NCBI RefSeq assembly: GCF_009184865.1
Contig: NZ_CP045096.1
Span: 2,790,001-2,854,000, forward strand
DNA: 64,000 bases
Direction of reading: 5' to 3'
Source of the DNA: Streptomyces phaeolivaceus
GTDB lineage: Bacteria; Actinomycetota; Actinomycetes; Streptomycetales; Streptomycetaceae
The notes under the pieces were generated by a model, which worked only from the letters and a program-made list of their open reading frames with translations, was not told the DNA's origin and searched no databases. The translations under genes were made by a program, and so were the position numbers. Positions 22,130 to 30,236 of the stretch are shown piece after piece (within the stretch, counting starts at the first letter, position 1; each line of letters opens with the position of its first letter).

Positions 22130-25100
22130 TGGCCGTACAGGACGGACGCGTCATCACCTTCTACTCGTACAAGGGCGGTACGGGCCGCACGATGGCCCTG
22201 GCCAACACGGCGTGGATCCTCGCGGCGAACGGCAAACGCGTCCTCACGGTCGACTGGGACCTGGAGGCACCCGGACTCGACCGCTTCTTCCGCCCGTTCC
22301 TCGACCCCAATGTGCTCGTGGCCACCACCGGGGTCATCGACATGCTCGCCGACTACTGCCGGGCCACCACCGAGGGCCACCGCCAGGGACCTTGGCACCG
22401 GGCGTACGCCCGGGTCGAACAGCACGCCGTGTCACTCGACCTGGAACATCTGGGCCTCTCCTTTCCCGACGGCGGTTCCCTGGACTTTCTGTCCGCGGGC
22501 AAACAGAACCAGGAGTATTCGGCGACCGTGTCGTCGTTCGACTGGGACGACTTCTTCGAGCGCAGAGGCGGCGGGCTCTTCCTCGACGCGCTGCGCAAGG
22601 ACATGAAGGCCTCGTACGACTACGTCCTCATCGACAGCCGTACCGGTCTGTCGGACAACGCCGACATCTGCACGATCCATCTGCCCGATGTCGTCGTCGA
22701 CTGCTTCACACTCAGCGGCCAGGCGATGGACGGCGCCGCGGCGGTCGCCCGCAACGTCGAGGACAGCGGTCACCAGCGGTACATCCGGGTACTGCCGGTA
22801 CCGATGCGTATCGACGAGGGCGAGAAGGCGAAGGCCGACGCGGCCCGCACCCGGGCCCGGCTGAAGTTCAGCGGCCTGCCCAAAGGGCCCGGTGGGCAGG
22901 AACTCGACGCCGCGGAGGCCGGCGCCTACTGGGGCAGGGTGGAGATCCCGTACCGGCCGTACTACGCCTACGAGGAGACCCTCGCGACAGTCGGTGACAA
23001 AGCCGGCGTCGAGGGCTCCCTGTTGTCCGCCTTCGAACGCCTCGTCAAGGAGATCTCCGAGGGCGGCGTCACCCATCTGCCACCTGTGCCGGAGCCCGTG
23101 CGGCTGCGCTGCCTGGACGCGTTCGACCTGCAGCGGGCCACGAACGTGATGGTGGTGTACGCGGCGGAGAACCGTATGTGGGCGGACTGGGCCGAGGCGC
23201 TGCTCAAGCGGAACGGCTGTCAGGTCGTCCAGCGCGACGTGGCCGCGGGTCCACCGGAACGGACGGCCTCGGTGACCCACGCCCTGGTCCTGCTGTCGAC
23301 GGCCTTCCACCGGTCCCGGAGCTCGGAAGCGGTCTGGCGGACCCTCACCGGCACCGCGGCCGTGGGACAGACCTCGCTCCCGGCCCTGGTGCCGGTGCGC
23401 GTGGACGAGCTGCGGCTCCCGGACCACTACGCCGAGCACAACCCGGTCGACCTGTACCGGAACGACCAGGACGCCTGTGCCCGTGCCCTGCTGGACGCCC
23501 TTCAAGTGCCCTCGCAGACCATGGGGAGCGATGTCCAGGGCCCCCGTTTCCCGGGCAGCGCGCCGCGTATCTGGAACGTGCCCCGGCGCAACACCACTTT
23601 CACCGGCCGCGATCTGGTCCTCGAACAACTGCGTCAGCGACTCACCGGCGGCATGTCGGTCGTCCGGCCGCAGCCTCAGGTGTTGTTCGGGCTCGGCGGA
23701 GTCGGCAAGACGCAAGTGGCCCTGGAGTACGCACACAGGTTCATGGCCGACTACGACCTGGTCTGGTGGGTCTCGGCCAAGCACATCGACAGCGTCCGCT
23801 CCTCGCTCGCCGAACTCGCCACCCGGCTCGGCGCGCCGCAGAGCGACGACATGGCGGCCGGCAGCCGGGAAGCCGTGCGGATGCTGGCCAACGGGGCGGT
23901 GGCCCGCTTTCTGCTGGTCTTCGACAACGCCGACAACGCCGATGAGCTCGTTCACTGCTTCCCGGAGCACAGCGGTGGCCATATCGTCATCACCTCACGC
24001 AACCAGGTCTGGGCCCAGCACGGCGTCGCCTCCCTGCCCATCGATGTGTTTCCGCGCCCGGAGAGCGTCGAGCATCTCTCCCTGTGCGCTCCCGGGTTGA
24101 GCACCGAGGAGGCCGACCGTGTGGCGGACGCGGTGGGCGATCTGCCGCTGGCCGTGGAGCAGGCGGCGGCCTGGCTCGCCGAGACGGCCACACCGGTCGA
24201 CGAGTACCTCCGCCAGCTGGCCGAGCAGAGTACGTACGTGCTGAACCTGAATCAGGCCTCCGACTACCGTACGACGGTCGCCGCCACATGGAACGTCTCC
24301 ATCGACCTGTTACGTGAGCATTCGCCCGCCTCGGTACGGCTGATGCAGGTATGTGCCTTCCTGGCGCCCGAGCCGATCCCCGCCGCCCTCCTCTACAGCA
24401 GGGAGATGCAGAACGAGCTGCGCAAGGTGGACCGGAGTCTCCAGGAGAGCCTGATGATGGGCCGGGTCATCAAGGAGATATCCCGGTTCGCACTGGCCAA
24501 GATCGAGGTCAGCAACAGCATTCAGATCCACCGCCTGGTACAGGCCGTGATCCGCTCCCAGTTGACCAAGGAGGAGCAGCGGCAGGCCCGGCATGTCGCG
24601 CACACCGTGCTCGCGGGTGCCCGGCCCGACGGCGACGAACCCGTGGACGATCCCCGGAACTGGACACGTTTCGAGGCGATCTGGCCCCACCTGCACGCCT
24701 CCGACGTCCGCAACTGCGTCGAGTCCGAACCTCGGCGCCTGCTCGTCGACCATGTCCGATACCTATGGAAGCGCGGCGACTTCGCCAGCGCCCGACACCA
24801 GGCGGAGGAGCTTCTGAACCACTGGAGGACCACCCTCGGCGAGGACGACATCCAGTACCTCTTCCTGCGCTTCCAGTACGCCAACGTGCTGCGCTCCGAG
24901 GGACAGTTCACAAAGTCCCGCGAGATCAACGAGGACGTGCTGGCACACCAACGCCGCATTCTGGGCCCCTCGCATCCGCACACGTACATGACCTTGACCA
25001 GCCTGGCCAGCGACCTCGCGATCTCGGGCGCGTACGACTCCGCGGTGCGAGCCGTGCCGCTGGCCCGCGAGGCCCATGAGGGCTTCAAGCGGATCTTCCA

Positions 25101-26067
25101 CGAATCGCATCCCCGGACGCTCAGTGCCGCGAACAACCTGGGCCTCGCCTCACGCGTGGTCGGCCGCTACGCGGAGGCTCGCGACATCGACGAGGACACC
25201 TATCACCGCCGCAGGGGGGTCCTCGGCCCCGACCACCCCTACACCCTTGCTTCGGCGGCCCGTCTCGGCCGCGATCTGCGCGAGGTCGGCCGCTACACGG
25301 ACTCGGTGACGCTGCTGTCCGAGTCGTACGAGGACCACAAACGCACCCGCGGCAAGGGGTTCCCCGGCACGCTCAGCTGCGCGAAGTCACTGGCCGTGTC
25401 GCTGCGCCAGTCGGGACAGTTCGAGAACGCCCGTCGGTTGACCACGGCGACCCGCGCCCAGTACCGGGACCAGTACAGCGCGCCGACGCCCGACTCCCTG
25501 GCGTGCGAACTCAACTTGGCGGCGGACCTGTACGCGGCGGAGGAGTGGGAGAAGGCCCGGGACATCGCCAAGGCGGTCCGGGACAAGTTCGTGAAGGTCG
25601 CCGGCGAGAAACATCCGTACACGCAGGCCACGCTGAACAGTCTCGGTGTCTATCTCAAGGCCTGCGCCGAAGCGGACGAGGCCGAAGCCGTGTTCCGGCG
25701 GGTCACCGAAGGCATGCGGATCGCCCTCGGTGATCAGCACCCCCACACTCTCTTCTCCCGCGCCAACCACGCCAATGTCCTGGCCGAGCAGGGCCGCCCC
25801 GACGAGGCGTGGCCACTGGAGGAAGCCGCCCGCGACGCACTCGTGGCCGTTCTCGGAGCCCATCATCCCGAGACGCTGGCTGTCGTCGCCAACTCGGCGC
25901 TGACACTTGTCGCGCTGGGACGGGAGGAGGAGGCGGCTCAGCTGCACGCGGAGTCGCTCGTCGAACTGGAGAGGCAGCAACAGCAGTTGGGGGAAGGCAA
26001 CGCCATCACCCGGCTCGTGCGCGACAAACGGAGGGTGTACCGGGATCTCGAACCGCTGCAGGCGTGA
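22129..26067 (+). CDS. fxsT: FxSxx-COOH system protein FxsT: ParA-like, TIR-like, NB-ARC and TPR
   Basis: A 1312-residue multidomain protein. Residues 8-30 hold a MinD/ParA deviant Walker A (FYSYKGGTGRT), with VDWDLEAPGLDRFF after it. About 335-455 is TIR/SEFIR-like (ATNVMVVYAAENRMWADWAE). About 490-800 is a STAND NTPase: TTFTGRDLVLEQL, P-loop GLGGVGKTQVALEYA, FLLVFDNADNADEL, GHIVITSRN, DLPLAVEQAAAWLAE. From about 860 to the end are TPRs with recurrent HPxTYxxxxxL patterns. Such architecture is that of a ligand-sensing switch that oligomerises, like NLR proteins; the trigger may be modified FxsA (inference). ATG 22129 or 22126 is the start. Codon 728 is TTA (24310-24312). Confidence 0.9.
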   Translation: MAVQDGRVITFYSYKGGTGRTMALANTAWILAANGKRVLTVDWDLEAPGLDRFFRPFLDPNVLVATTGVIDMLADYCRATTEGHRQGPWHRAYARVEQHAVSLDLEHLGLSFPDGGSLDFLSAGKQNQEYSATVSSFDWDDFFERRGGGLFLDALRKDMKASYDYVLIDSRTGLSDNADICTIHLPDVVVDCFTLSGQAMDGAAAVARNVEDSGHQRYIRVLPVPMRIDEGEKAKADAARTRARLKFSGLPKGPGGQELDAAEAGAYWGRVEIPYRPYYAYEETLATVGDKAGVEGSLLSAFERLVKEISEGGVTHLPPVPEPVRLRCLDAFDLQRATNVMVVYAAENRMWADWAEALLKRNGCQVVQRDVAAGPPERTASVTHALVLLSTAFHRSRSSEAVWRTLTGTAAVGQTSLPALVPVRVDELRLPDHYAEHNPVDLYRNDQDACARALLDALQVPSQTMGSDVQGPRFPGSAPRIWNVPRRNTTFTGRDLVLEQLRQRLTGGMSVVRPQPQVLFGLGGVGKTQVALEYAHRFMADYDLVWWVSAKHIDSVRSSLAELATRLGAPQSDDMAAGSREAVRMLANGAVARFLLVFDNADNADELVHCFPEHSGGHIVITSRNQVWAQHGVASLPIDVFPRPESVEHLSLCAPGLSTEEADRVADAVGDLPLAVEQAAAWLAETATPVDEYLRQLAEQSTYVLNLNQASDYRTTVAATWNVSIDLLREHSPASVRLMQVCAFLAPEPIPAALLYSREMQNELRKVDRSLQESLMMGRVIKEISRFALAKIEVSNSIQIHRLVQAVIRSQLTKEEQRQARHVAHTVLAGARPDGDEPVDDPRNWTRFEAIWPHLHASDVRNCVESEPRRLLVDHVRYLWKRGDFASARHQAEELLNHWRTTLGEDDIQYLFLRFQYANVLRSEGQFTKSREINEDVLAHQRRILGPSHPHTYMTLTSLASDLAISGAYDSAVRAVPLAREAHEGFKRIFHESHPRTLSAANNLGLASRVVGRYAEARDIDEDTYHRRRGVLGPDHPYTLASAARLGRDLREVGRYTDSVTLLSESYEDHKRTRGKGFPGTLSCAKSLAVSLRQSGQFENARRLTTATRAQYRDQYSAPTPDSLACELNLAADLYAAEEWEKARDIAKAVRDKFVKVAGEKHPYTQATLNSLGVYLKACAEADEAEAVFRRVTEGMRIALGDQHPHTLFSRANHANVLAEQGRPDEAWPLEEAARDALVAVLGAHHPETLAVVANSALTLVALGREEEAAQLHAESLVELERQQQQLGEGNAITRLVRDKRRVYRDLEPLQA

Positions 26068-26247
26068 CGGCCTCCTCACCTCGCGCCGTCGAACGCCGCA
26101 CACGCGGCCTCCGCGTGTCTTGACTTCACCACCCCTTCACGTCAGATTCGAGGCTCCGCACCCGCCCGGCGTGAACGGGACCCTTGCCGTCGTCGGGGGA
26201 AACAGCACGGTCACCCACCATTCCTTCGTGAGGCTGGAGCGTCCGGC

Positions 26248-28041
26248 ATGGCCAAGAGCGCGGAACCTGAGAGACGTACGGGGGCGGGGCCCGGTCGGCG
26301 GCGGGTGATCGGTACGGCCGCGGCGGCGGGCGTCGCGGTCGCGGCCGGTGGGGTCGTGGGGAGCCCGGCCTCGGCCGCCGCCCCTCCCCTCCTCGGCACC
26401 TACGACGTCGTCGTCATCGGCTCCGGCGCGGCCGGCATGACCGCCGCGCTCACGGCGGCGAAGCAGGGGCTGAGTTGTGTCGTCGTGGAGAAGGCGCCGA
26501 CGTTCGGGGGGTCGGCGGCGCGGTCGGGGGCCGGGATCTGGCTGCCGAACAACAGTGTGATCAAGGCGGCGGGGGTGCCGGACACCCCGGCCAAGGCGGC
26601 GCAGTACCTCGCGGCCGTGGTCGGTGACGAGGTGCCCGCCGACCGGCAGAAGGCGTTCCTGGATCACGGGCCCGCCATGCTGTCGTTCGTCATGGCGAAC
26701 AGTCCGCTGCGGTTCCGGTGGATGGAGGGGTACAGCGACTACTACCCGGAGCTGCCGGGCGGGTTGCCGAACGGGCGGTCCATCGAGCCGGACCAGTTCG
26801 ACGGGAACCTGCTGGGCGAAGAGCTGGCCCGGCTGAATCCCGCCTATCTGGCCACGCCCGCCGGGATGGTGGTCTTCAGCGCCGACTACAGGTGGCTGGC
26901 GCTGACCGCCGTGAGCGTGAAGGGGCTGGCCGTCGCCACGGAGTGCCTCGCCCGGGGGACGCGGGCCGCGCTGCTCGGGCAGAAGCCGCTCACCATGGGG
27001 CAGGCGCTGGCGGGCGGGCTGCGCGCCGGACTGCTCGGCGCCAATGTGCCGGTCTGGCTCAACACCCCTTTGACCGACCTGTACTTGGAGAACGGGGCCG
27101 TGACGGGGGCGGTCGTCACCAAGAACGGCTCCACCGGACTGGTCCGCGCCCGCCGGGGCGTCGTCGTCGGCTCCGGCGGCTTCGAGCACAACGCGGCCAT
27201 GCGGGCGCGGTACCAGGAGCAGCCCGTCGGGACGCGGTGGACGGTGGGGGCGAAGGAGAACACCGGGGACGGGATCCGGGCCGGCCGGCGGGCCGGTGCC
27301 GATCTCGCGCTGATGGACGACGCCTGGTGGGGACCGGCCGTCGACACCCCGGGCCAGGCCTGGTTCTGTCTCGCCGAACGCACCCTGCCCGGTGGGCTGT
27401 TGGTCAACGGGGCCGGTGCGCGGTTCGTCAACGAGGCGGGGCCGTACAGCGATGTCGTCCACACGATGTACGAGAAGGACACCGCGTCCGCCGGGCACAT
27501 CCCGGCCTGGCTGATCGTCGACCAGAACTACCGCAACCGGTATCTGTTCAAGGACATCGCGCCGACCTTCCCGTTCCCCGACGAGTGGTACGACGCGGAG
27601 GCCGTCCACAAGGCGTGGTCGATCGACGCGCTGGCCGGTGCCATCGGGGTTCCCGCCGCGGCCCTCCGCTCGACCGTCGACCGCTTCAACTCCCTTGCCC
27701 GGCAGGGCGACGACACGGACTTCGGGCGCGGCGACAGCGTGTACGACCACTACTACACGGACCCGTCCGTCACCCCCAACTCCTGCCTGGCGCCTCTGTG
27801 GTTGCCGCCCTACTACGCCCTGCGCATCGTCCCGGGCGACCTCGGCACCAAGGGCGGCCTCCTCACCGACGCCCGCGCCCGTGTCCTCCGCCCGGACGGC
27901 ACGGTGATCCCCGGCCTGTACGCGGCGGGCAACGCCAGCGCCGCCGTGATGGGCCGCAGTTACGCGGGCGCCGGTTCGACGATCGGCCCCGCGATGACCT
28001 TCGGATACGTGGCCGCGCTCGACATCGCCGGGAAGCTGTAG
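26248..28041 (+). CDS. Tat-exported FAD-dependent 3-ketosteroid delta-1-dehydrogenase-like oxidoreductase
   Basis: A 597-residue flavoprotein. A twin-arginine signal (RRRVIGTAAAAGVAVAAGG) ends near SPASAAA. The FAD Rossmann motif is YDVVVIGSGAAGMTAALTAA, then EKAPTFGGSAARSGAGIW. The C-terminal part has YYALRIVPGDLGTKGGL and GLYAAGNASAAVMGRSYAGAGSTIGPAM, the pattern of KstD/fumarate-reductase-like dehydrogenases. KstD enzymes desaturate steroid ring A, but export by Tat and the lack of other steroid genes nearby make the true substrate uncertain. It is convergent with the GNAT gene (one-base gap) and 180 bases downstream of fxsT. Confidence 0.8.
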   Translation: MAKSAEPERRTGAGPGRRRVIGTAAAAGVAVAAGGVVGSPASAAAPPLLGTYDVVVIGSGAAGMTAALTAAKQGLSCVVVEKAPTFGGSAARSGAGIWLPNNSVIKAAGVPDTPAKAAQYLAAVVGDEVPADRQKAFLDHGPAMLSFVMANSPLRFRWMEGYSDYYPELPGGLPNGRSIEPDQFDGNLLGEELARLNPAYLATPAGMVVFSADYRWLALTAVSVKGLAVATECLARGTRAALLGQKPLTMGQALAGGLRAGLLGANVPVWLNTPLTDLYLENGAVTGAVVTKNGSTGLVRARRGVVVGSGGFEHNAAMRARYQEQPVGTRWTVGAKENTGDGIRAGRRAGADLALMDDAWWGPAVDTPGQAWFCLAERTLPGGLLVNGAGARFVNEAGPYSDVVHTMYEKDTASAGHIPAWLIVDQNYRNRYLFKDIAPTFPFPDEWYDAEAVHKAWSIDALAGAIGVPAAALRSTVDRFNSLARQGDDTDFGRGDSVYDHYYTDPSVTPNSCLAPLWLPPYYALRIVPGDLGTKGGLLTDARARVLRPDGTVIPGLYAAGNASAAVMGRSYAGAGSTIGPAMTFGYVAALDIAGKL

Positions 28042-28042
28042 C

Positions 28043-28495
28043 TCACGTCGGGCGGCGCAGGTCGATCCACGGGATCGTGTCGCCGTCCAGCAGATAGCGC
28101 TCGGTCTCCACGAACCCGTGGCCGAGCGCGAACCGCAGTCCGTCCTCGTTCGCCTCCAGTACGCAGGTCTCGATCACCCGGGCGCCCAGCTCCCGCGCCC
28201 GCCGCACCGCCCGCTCGTACAGCTGCTCGCCGAAGCCGCGCCGCCGGTGTTCGGCGAGCACCCGGGCGATGACCGTGGCCGTGGCGCCGTCCCCCTCGGG
28301 CGGGCGGACCGTGGAGTTGCCGACGAGGACGCCTTCGGCGTACGCGAGTTCCAGATGGTTGCGTACGGCGCGCTCGCGGACGTCGTCGAGGGTGAGGAGA
28401 TGCGTCGGGATGATCGTGTTGTGGACGTGTCGCCAGGCTTCGAGTTCCTCGTCCCCGCCCGTTCCGTCCACGCGCTTGATGTCGAGGTCGCTCAC
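28043..28495 (-). CDS. GNAT-family N-acetyltransferase
   Basis: A 150-residue acetyltransferase. The acetyl-CoA binding motif A is VIARVLAEHRRRGFGEQLYE (R/Q-x-x-G-x-G/A type), preceded by GVLVGNSTV and followed by VIETCVLEANEDGLRFALGHGFVE, all in GNAT order. The acceptor substrate is unknown. It begins ten bases after the cyclase stop on the same strand and probably shares its transcript, although a 38-bp perfect palindrome (28510-28547) at the end of the cyclase gene could interrupt read-through. Confidence 0.8.
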   Translation of the reverse strand: MSDLDIKRVDGTGGDEELEAWRHVHNTIIPTHLLTLDDVRERAVRNHLELAYAEGVLVGNSTVRPPEGDGATATVIARVLAEHRRRGFGEQLYERAVRRARELGARVIETCVLEANEDGLRFALGHGFVETERYLLDGDTIPWIDLRRPT

Positions 28496-28504
28496 GGCGT
28501 CAGC

Positions 28505-29215
28505 CTAGGCCTCGGCGACGGGCCCGTCGACGGGCCCGTCGCCGAGGAGCGCGTACGCCCGTACCGGGAAGGTGCCCATGCCCTCCACGGCCGGTGGCGC
28601 GGCATGGAAACGGAAGCCCTGCGGCGGCAGTCGCTCCAGGCCCCGGAGGTGTTCGACGACGGGGATGCCGGCCGCGAGCAGGCCGGTGTGGGCGGGGCGG
28701 GTGCCGTCCTCGGTGTCGTCGATGTTGAGGGTGTCCATGCCGACGAGGACCGCGCCCCGGTCCACCAGCCAGGCGACGGCGTCGGCGGTGAGGTAGGGGT
28801 GGCCGTGGCCGTACCGCTCGGTGCCCCAGTGCCGGTCCCAGCCCGTGTGGATCAGCACCGCCCGGCCGGTCACGTCGTACGGCAGCAGCGTCTCGCGGTC
28901 GACGGCCCGGCCGCGGTCGGCGATGCCCTCGACGCGTACGACGACGCCGTCGAGGTCGATCAGCCGGTCGAGCGGCAGCGCGGCGAGGTCGTGCCCGCCG
29001 TCGAAGCGGTGGAAGGGGCTGTCCACATACGTACCGGTGTTGGACACCATCGAGATCCGGCCCATGGCGAACTCGGTGCCGGGCGCGTAGATCTCCCGGG
29101 ACGCCTCCCGGGTGAGGTGCTCGCCGATCTCGGGCCCGGGGAGGCCGGGGTAGGTGATCATCCCGTGCCGGACGGGGTGGCTGAGGTCGACGATCCGCCG
29201 TTGCTTGTTACCCAT
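28505..29215 (-). CDS. Cyclase-family (kynurenine formamidase-like) metal hydrolase
   Basis: A 236-residue protein. IVDLSHPVRHGMITYPGLPG opens the fold. The signature region reads SNTGTYVDSPFHRF, whereas the classic motif is HxGTHxDxPxH; two expected metal-binding His positions are Asn and Tyr here, a variant I believe exists as a subgroup. AVLIHTGWDRHW and LVGMDTLNIDD follow as expected. Substrate is unknown. Start ATG 29215 follows AGAGG; an upstream in-frame extension lacks support. It is divergent from a LysR regulator, with a 19-bp palindrome between, so that regulator probably controls it. Confidence 0.75.
   Translation of the reverse strand: MGNKQRRIVDLSHPVRHGMITYPGLPGPEIGEHLTREASREIYAPGTEFAMGRISMVSNTGTYVDSPFHRFDGGHDLAALPLDRLIDLDGVVVRVEGIADRGRAVDRETLLPYDVTGRAVLIHTGWDRHWGTERYGHGHPYLTADAVAWLVDRGAVLVGMDTLNIDDTEDGTRPAHTGLLAAGIPVVEHLRGLERLPPQGFRFHAAPPAVEGMGTFPVRAYALLGDGPVDGPVAEA
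28510..28547. repeat. 38-bp perfect palindrome in 3' end of cyclase gene
   Basis: Every one of 19 base pairs matches, from CCTCGGCGACGGGCCCGTC to its reverse complement, with no loop. It encodes the C-terminal GDGPVDGPVAEA and lies just before the GNAT start. Probably an RNA hairpin acting as a terminator or barrier, or a recombination-prone element. Confidence 0.85.
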
Positions 29216-29259
29216 GTCCCGATCCTCTCTGCAGCACCACTTCACCACAAGCAAGATTT

Positions 29260-29278
29260 ACTGAAGTGGCACTACAGT
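29260..29278. promoter_or_regulatory. Candidate LysR operator between cyclase and LysR genes
   Basis: ACTGAAGTG-G-CACTACAGT, a 19-bp palindrome with eight of nine pairs matching. It lies just upstream of the LysR start at 29286. A second half-site (CACTTCA) occurs near 29238. The spacing suits autoregulation and divergent control. Confidence 0.6.
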
Positions 29279-29285
29279 ACGGCTT

Positions 29286-30236
29286 ATGGAACTGGACCCC
29301 CGCCGACTGCGCGTCCTGCGCGCCGTGGCCCTGCGCGGTGGTGTGGTGGACGCGGCGAAGGTGCTGCATCTGACGCCGTCGGCCGTGTCGCAGCACCTCG
29401 CGCAGTTGGAGCGGGAGGTGGGCCAGCCGCTGGTGGACCGTTCGCGGCGCCGGGCGGGCCTGACCCCGGCGGGCCGGCTCCTGGCGGCACGGGCCGAGCG
29501 GATCGAGCACGAACTGACGGAGGCCCGCCGTGAACTCGCCGAGCTGACCGGCCGTTCGACCGGGCCGGTGACGGTCGCCGCGTTCTCCTCGGCGGTCTGC
29601 CATCTGCTCGTCCCGGCCCTCGCCGCCCTCGCCGACAGTCACCCGGGCCTGGAGCCGAGGGTGGTGGAGGCGGAGGGCGCGGACGCCCTGCGCGAGCTGC
29701 GCACCGGTGGTCTGGATCTGCTGGTCGTCGAGTACGACGCCGCCGATCCCGATCCGCACGAGCAGGGGCGTGACCTGGCGTCCGCGCCGGTCGCCGACGA
29801 CGAGTACCGCGTGATCACGCCCGCCGACTGGTCGCCGCCGCCCCGCTCGGTCCGCGACCTGGCCGACCGCCCCTGGGTCACCGCCCCGCCCGGCACGGCG
29901 TGCGGCCGTGCCCTGGCCCGGATCTCCGCCCAGTACGGCTTCACCCCGGACCGCGCCCACACCGCCGTGGAGTTCCCGACGACCCTGGCCCTGGTCCGGG
30001 CCGGCCTGGGCGCGGCCGTCGTCCCCACCCTCGCCCTCACCGACACCCCACCCGACACCGTCGCCCTCCCCACGGTCCGGGTAGCGGGCCACCGTCGCAT
30101 CGCGGCGGTCTGGCCGGCCTCCCCCTCGGGCCCCCAGCCCCGCGCCTCGGCCCTGGTCGAGGCCCTCCAAGAGTCCGCCCTGAACCTGGGCCTGACACCC
30201 GCACCCGTCGACTCACCGCTCCCCCCGCCCCCGTAG
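29286..30236 (+). CDS. LysR-family transcriptional regulator
   Basis: A 316-residue regulator. The N-terminal winged helix reads LRVLRAVALRGGVVDAAKVLHLTPSAVSQHLAQLEREVG, followed by LTPAGRLLAARAERI. The effector domain starts near residue 95 (VTVAAFSSAVCHLLVPALAALADSHPGLEPRVVEAEGADALRELRTG in order). It is divergent from the cyclase gene. The last 24 codons overlap the 3' end of the convergent acetoacetyl-CoA synthetase pseudogene (stop at 30213). Confidence 0.85.
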   Translation: MELDPRRLRVLRAVALRGGVVDAAKVLHLTPSAVSQHLAQLEREVGQPLVDRSRRRAGLTPAGRLLAARAERIEHELTEARRELAELTGRSTGPVTVAAFSSAVCHLLVPALAALADSHPGLEPRVVEAEGADALRELRTGGLDLLVVEYDAADPDPHEQGRDLASAPVADDEYRVITPADWSPPPRSVRDLADRPWVTAPPGTACGRALARISAQYGFTPDRAHTAVEFPTTLALVRAGLGAAVVPTLALTDTPPDTVALPTVRVAGHRRIAAVWPASPSGPQPRASALVEALQESALNLGLTPAPVDSPLPPPP

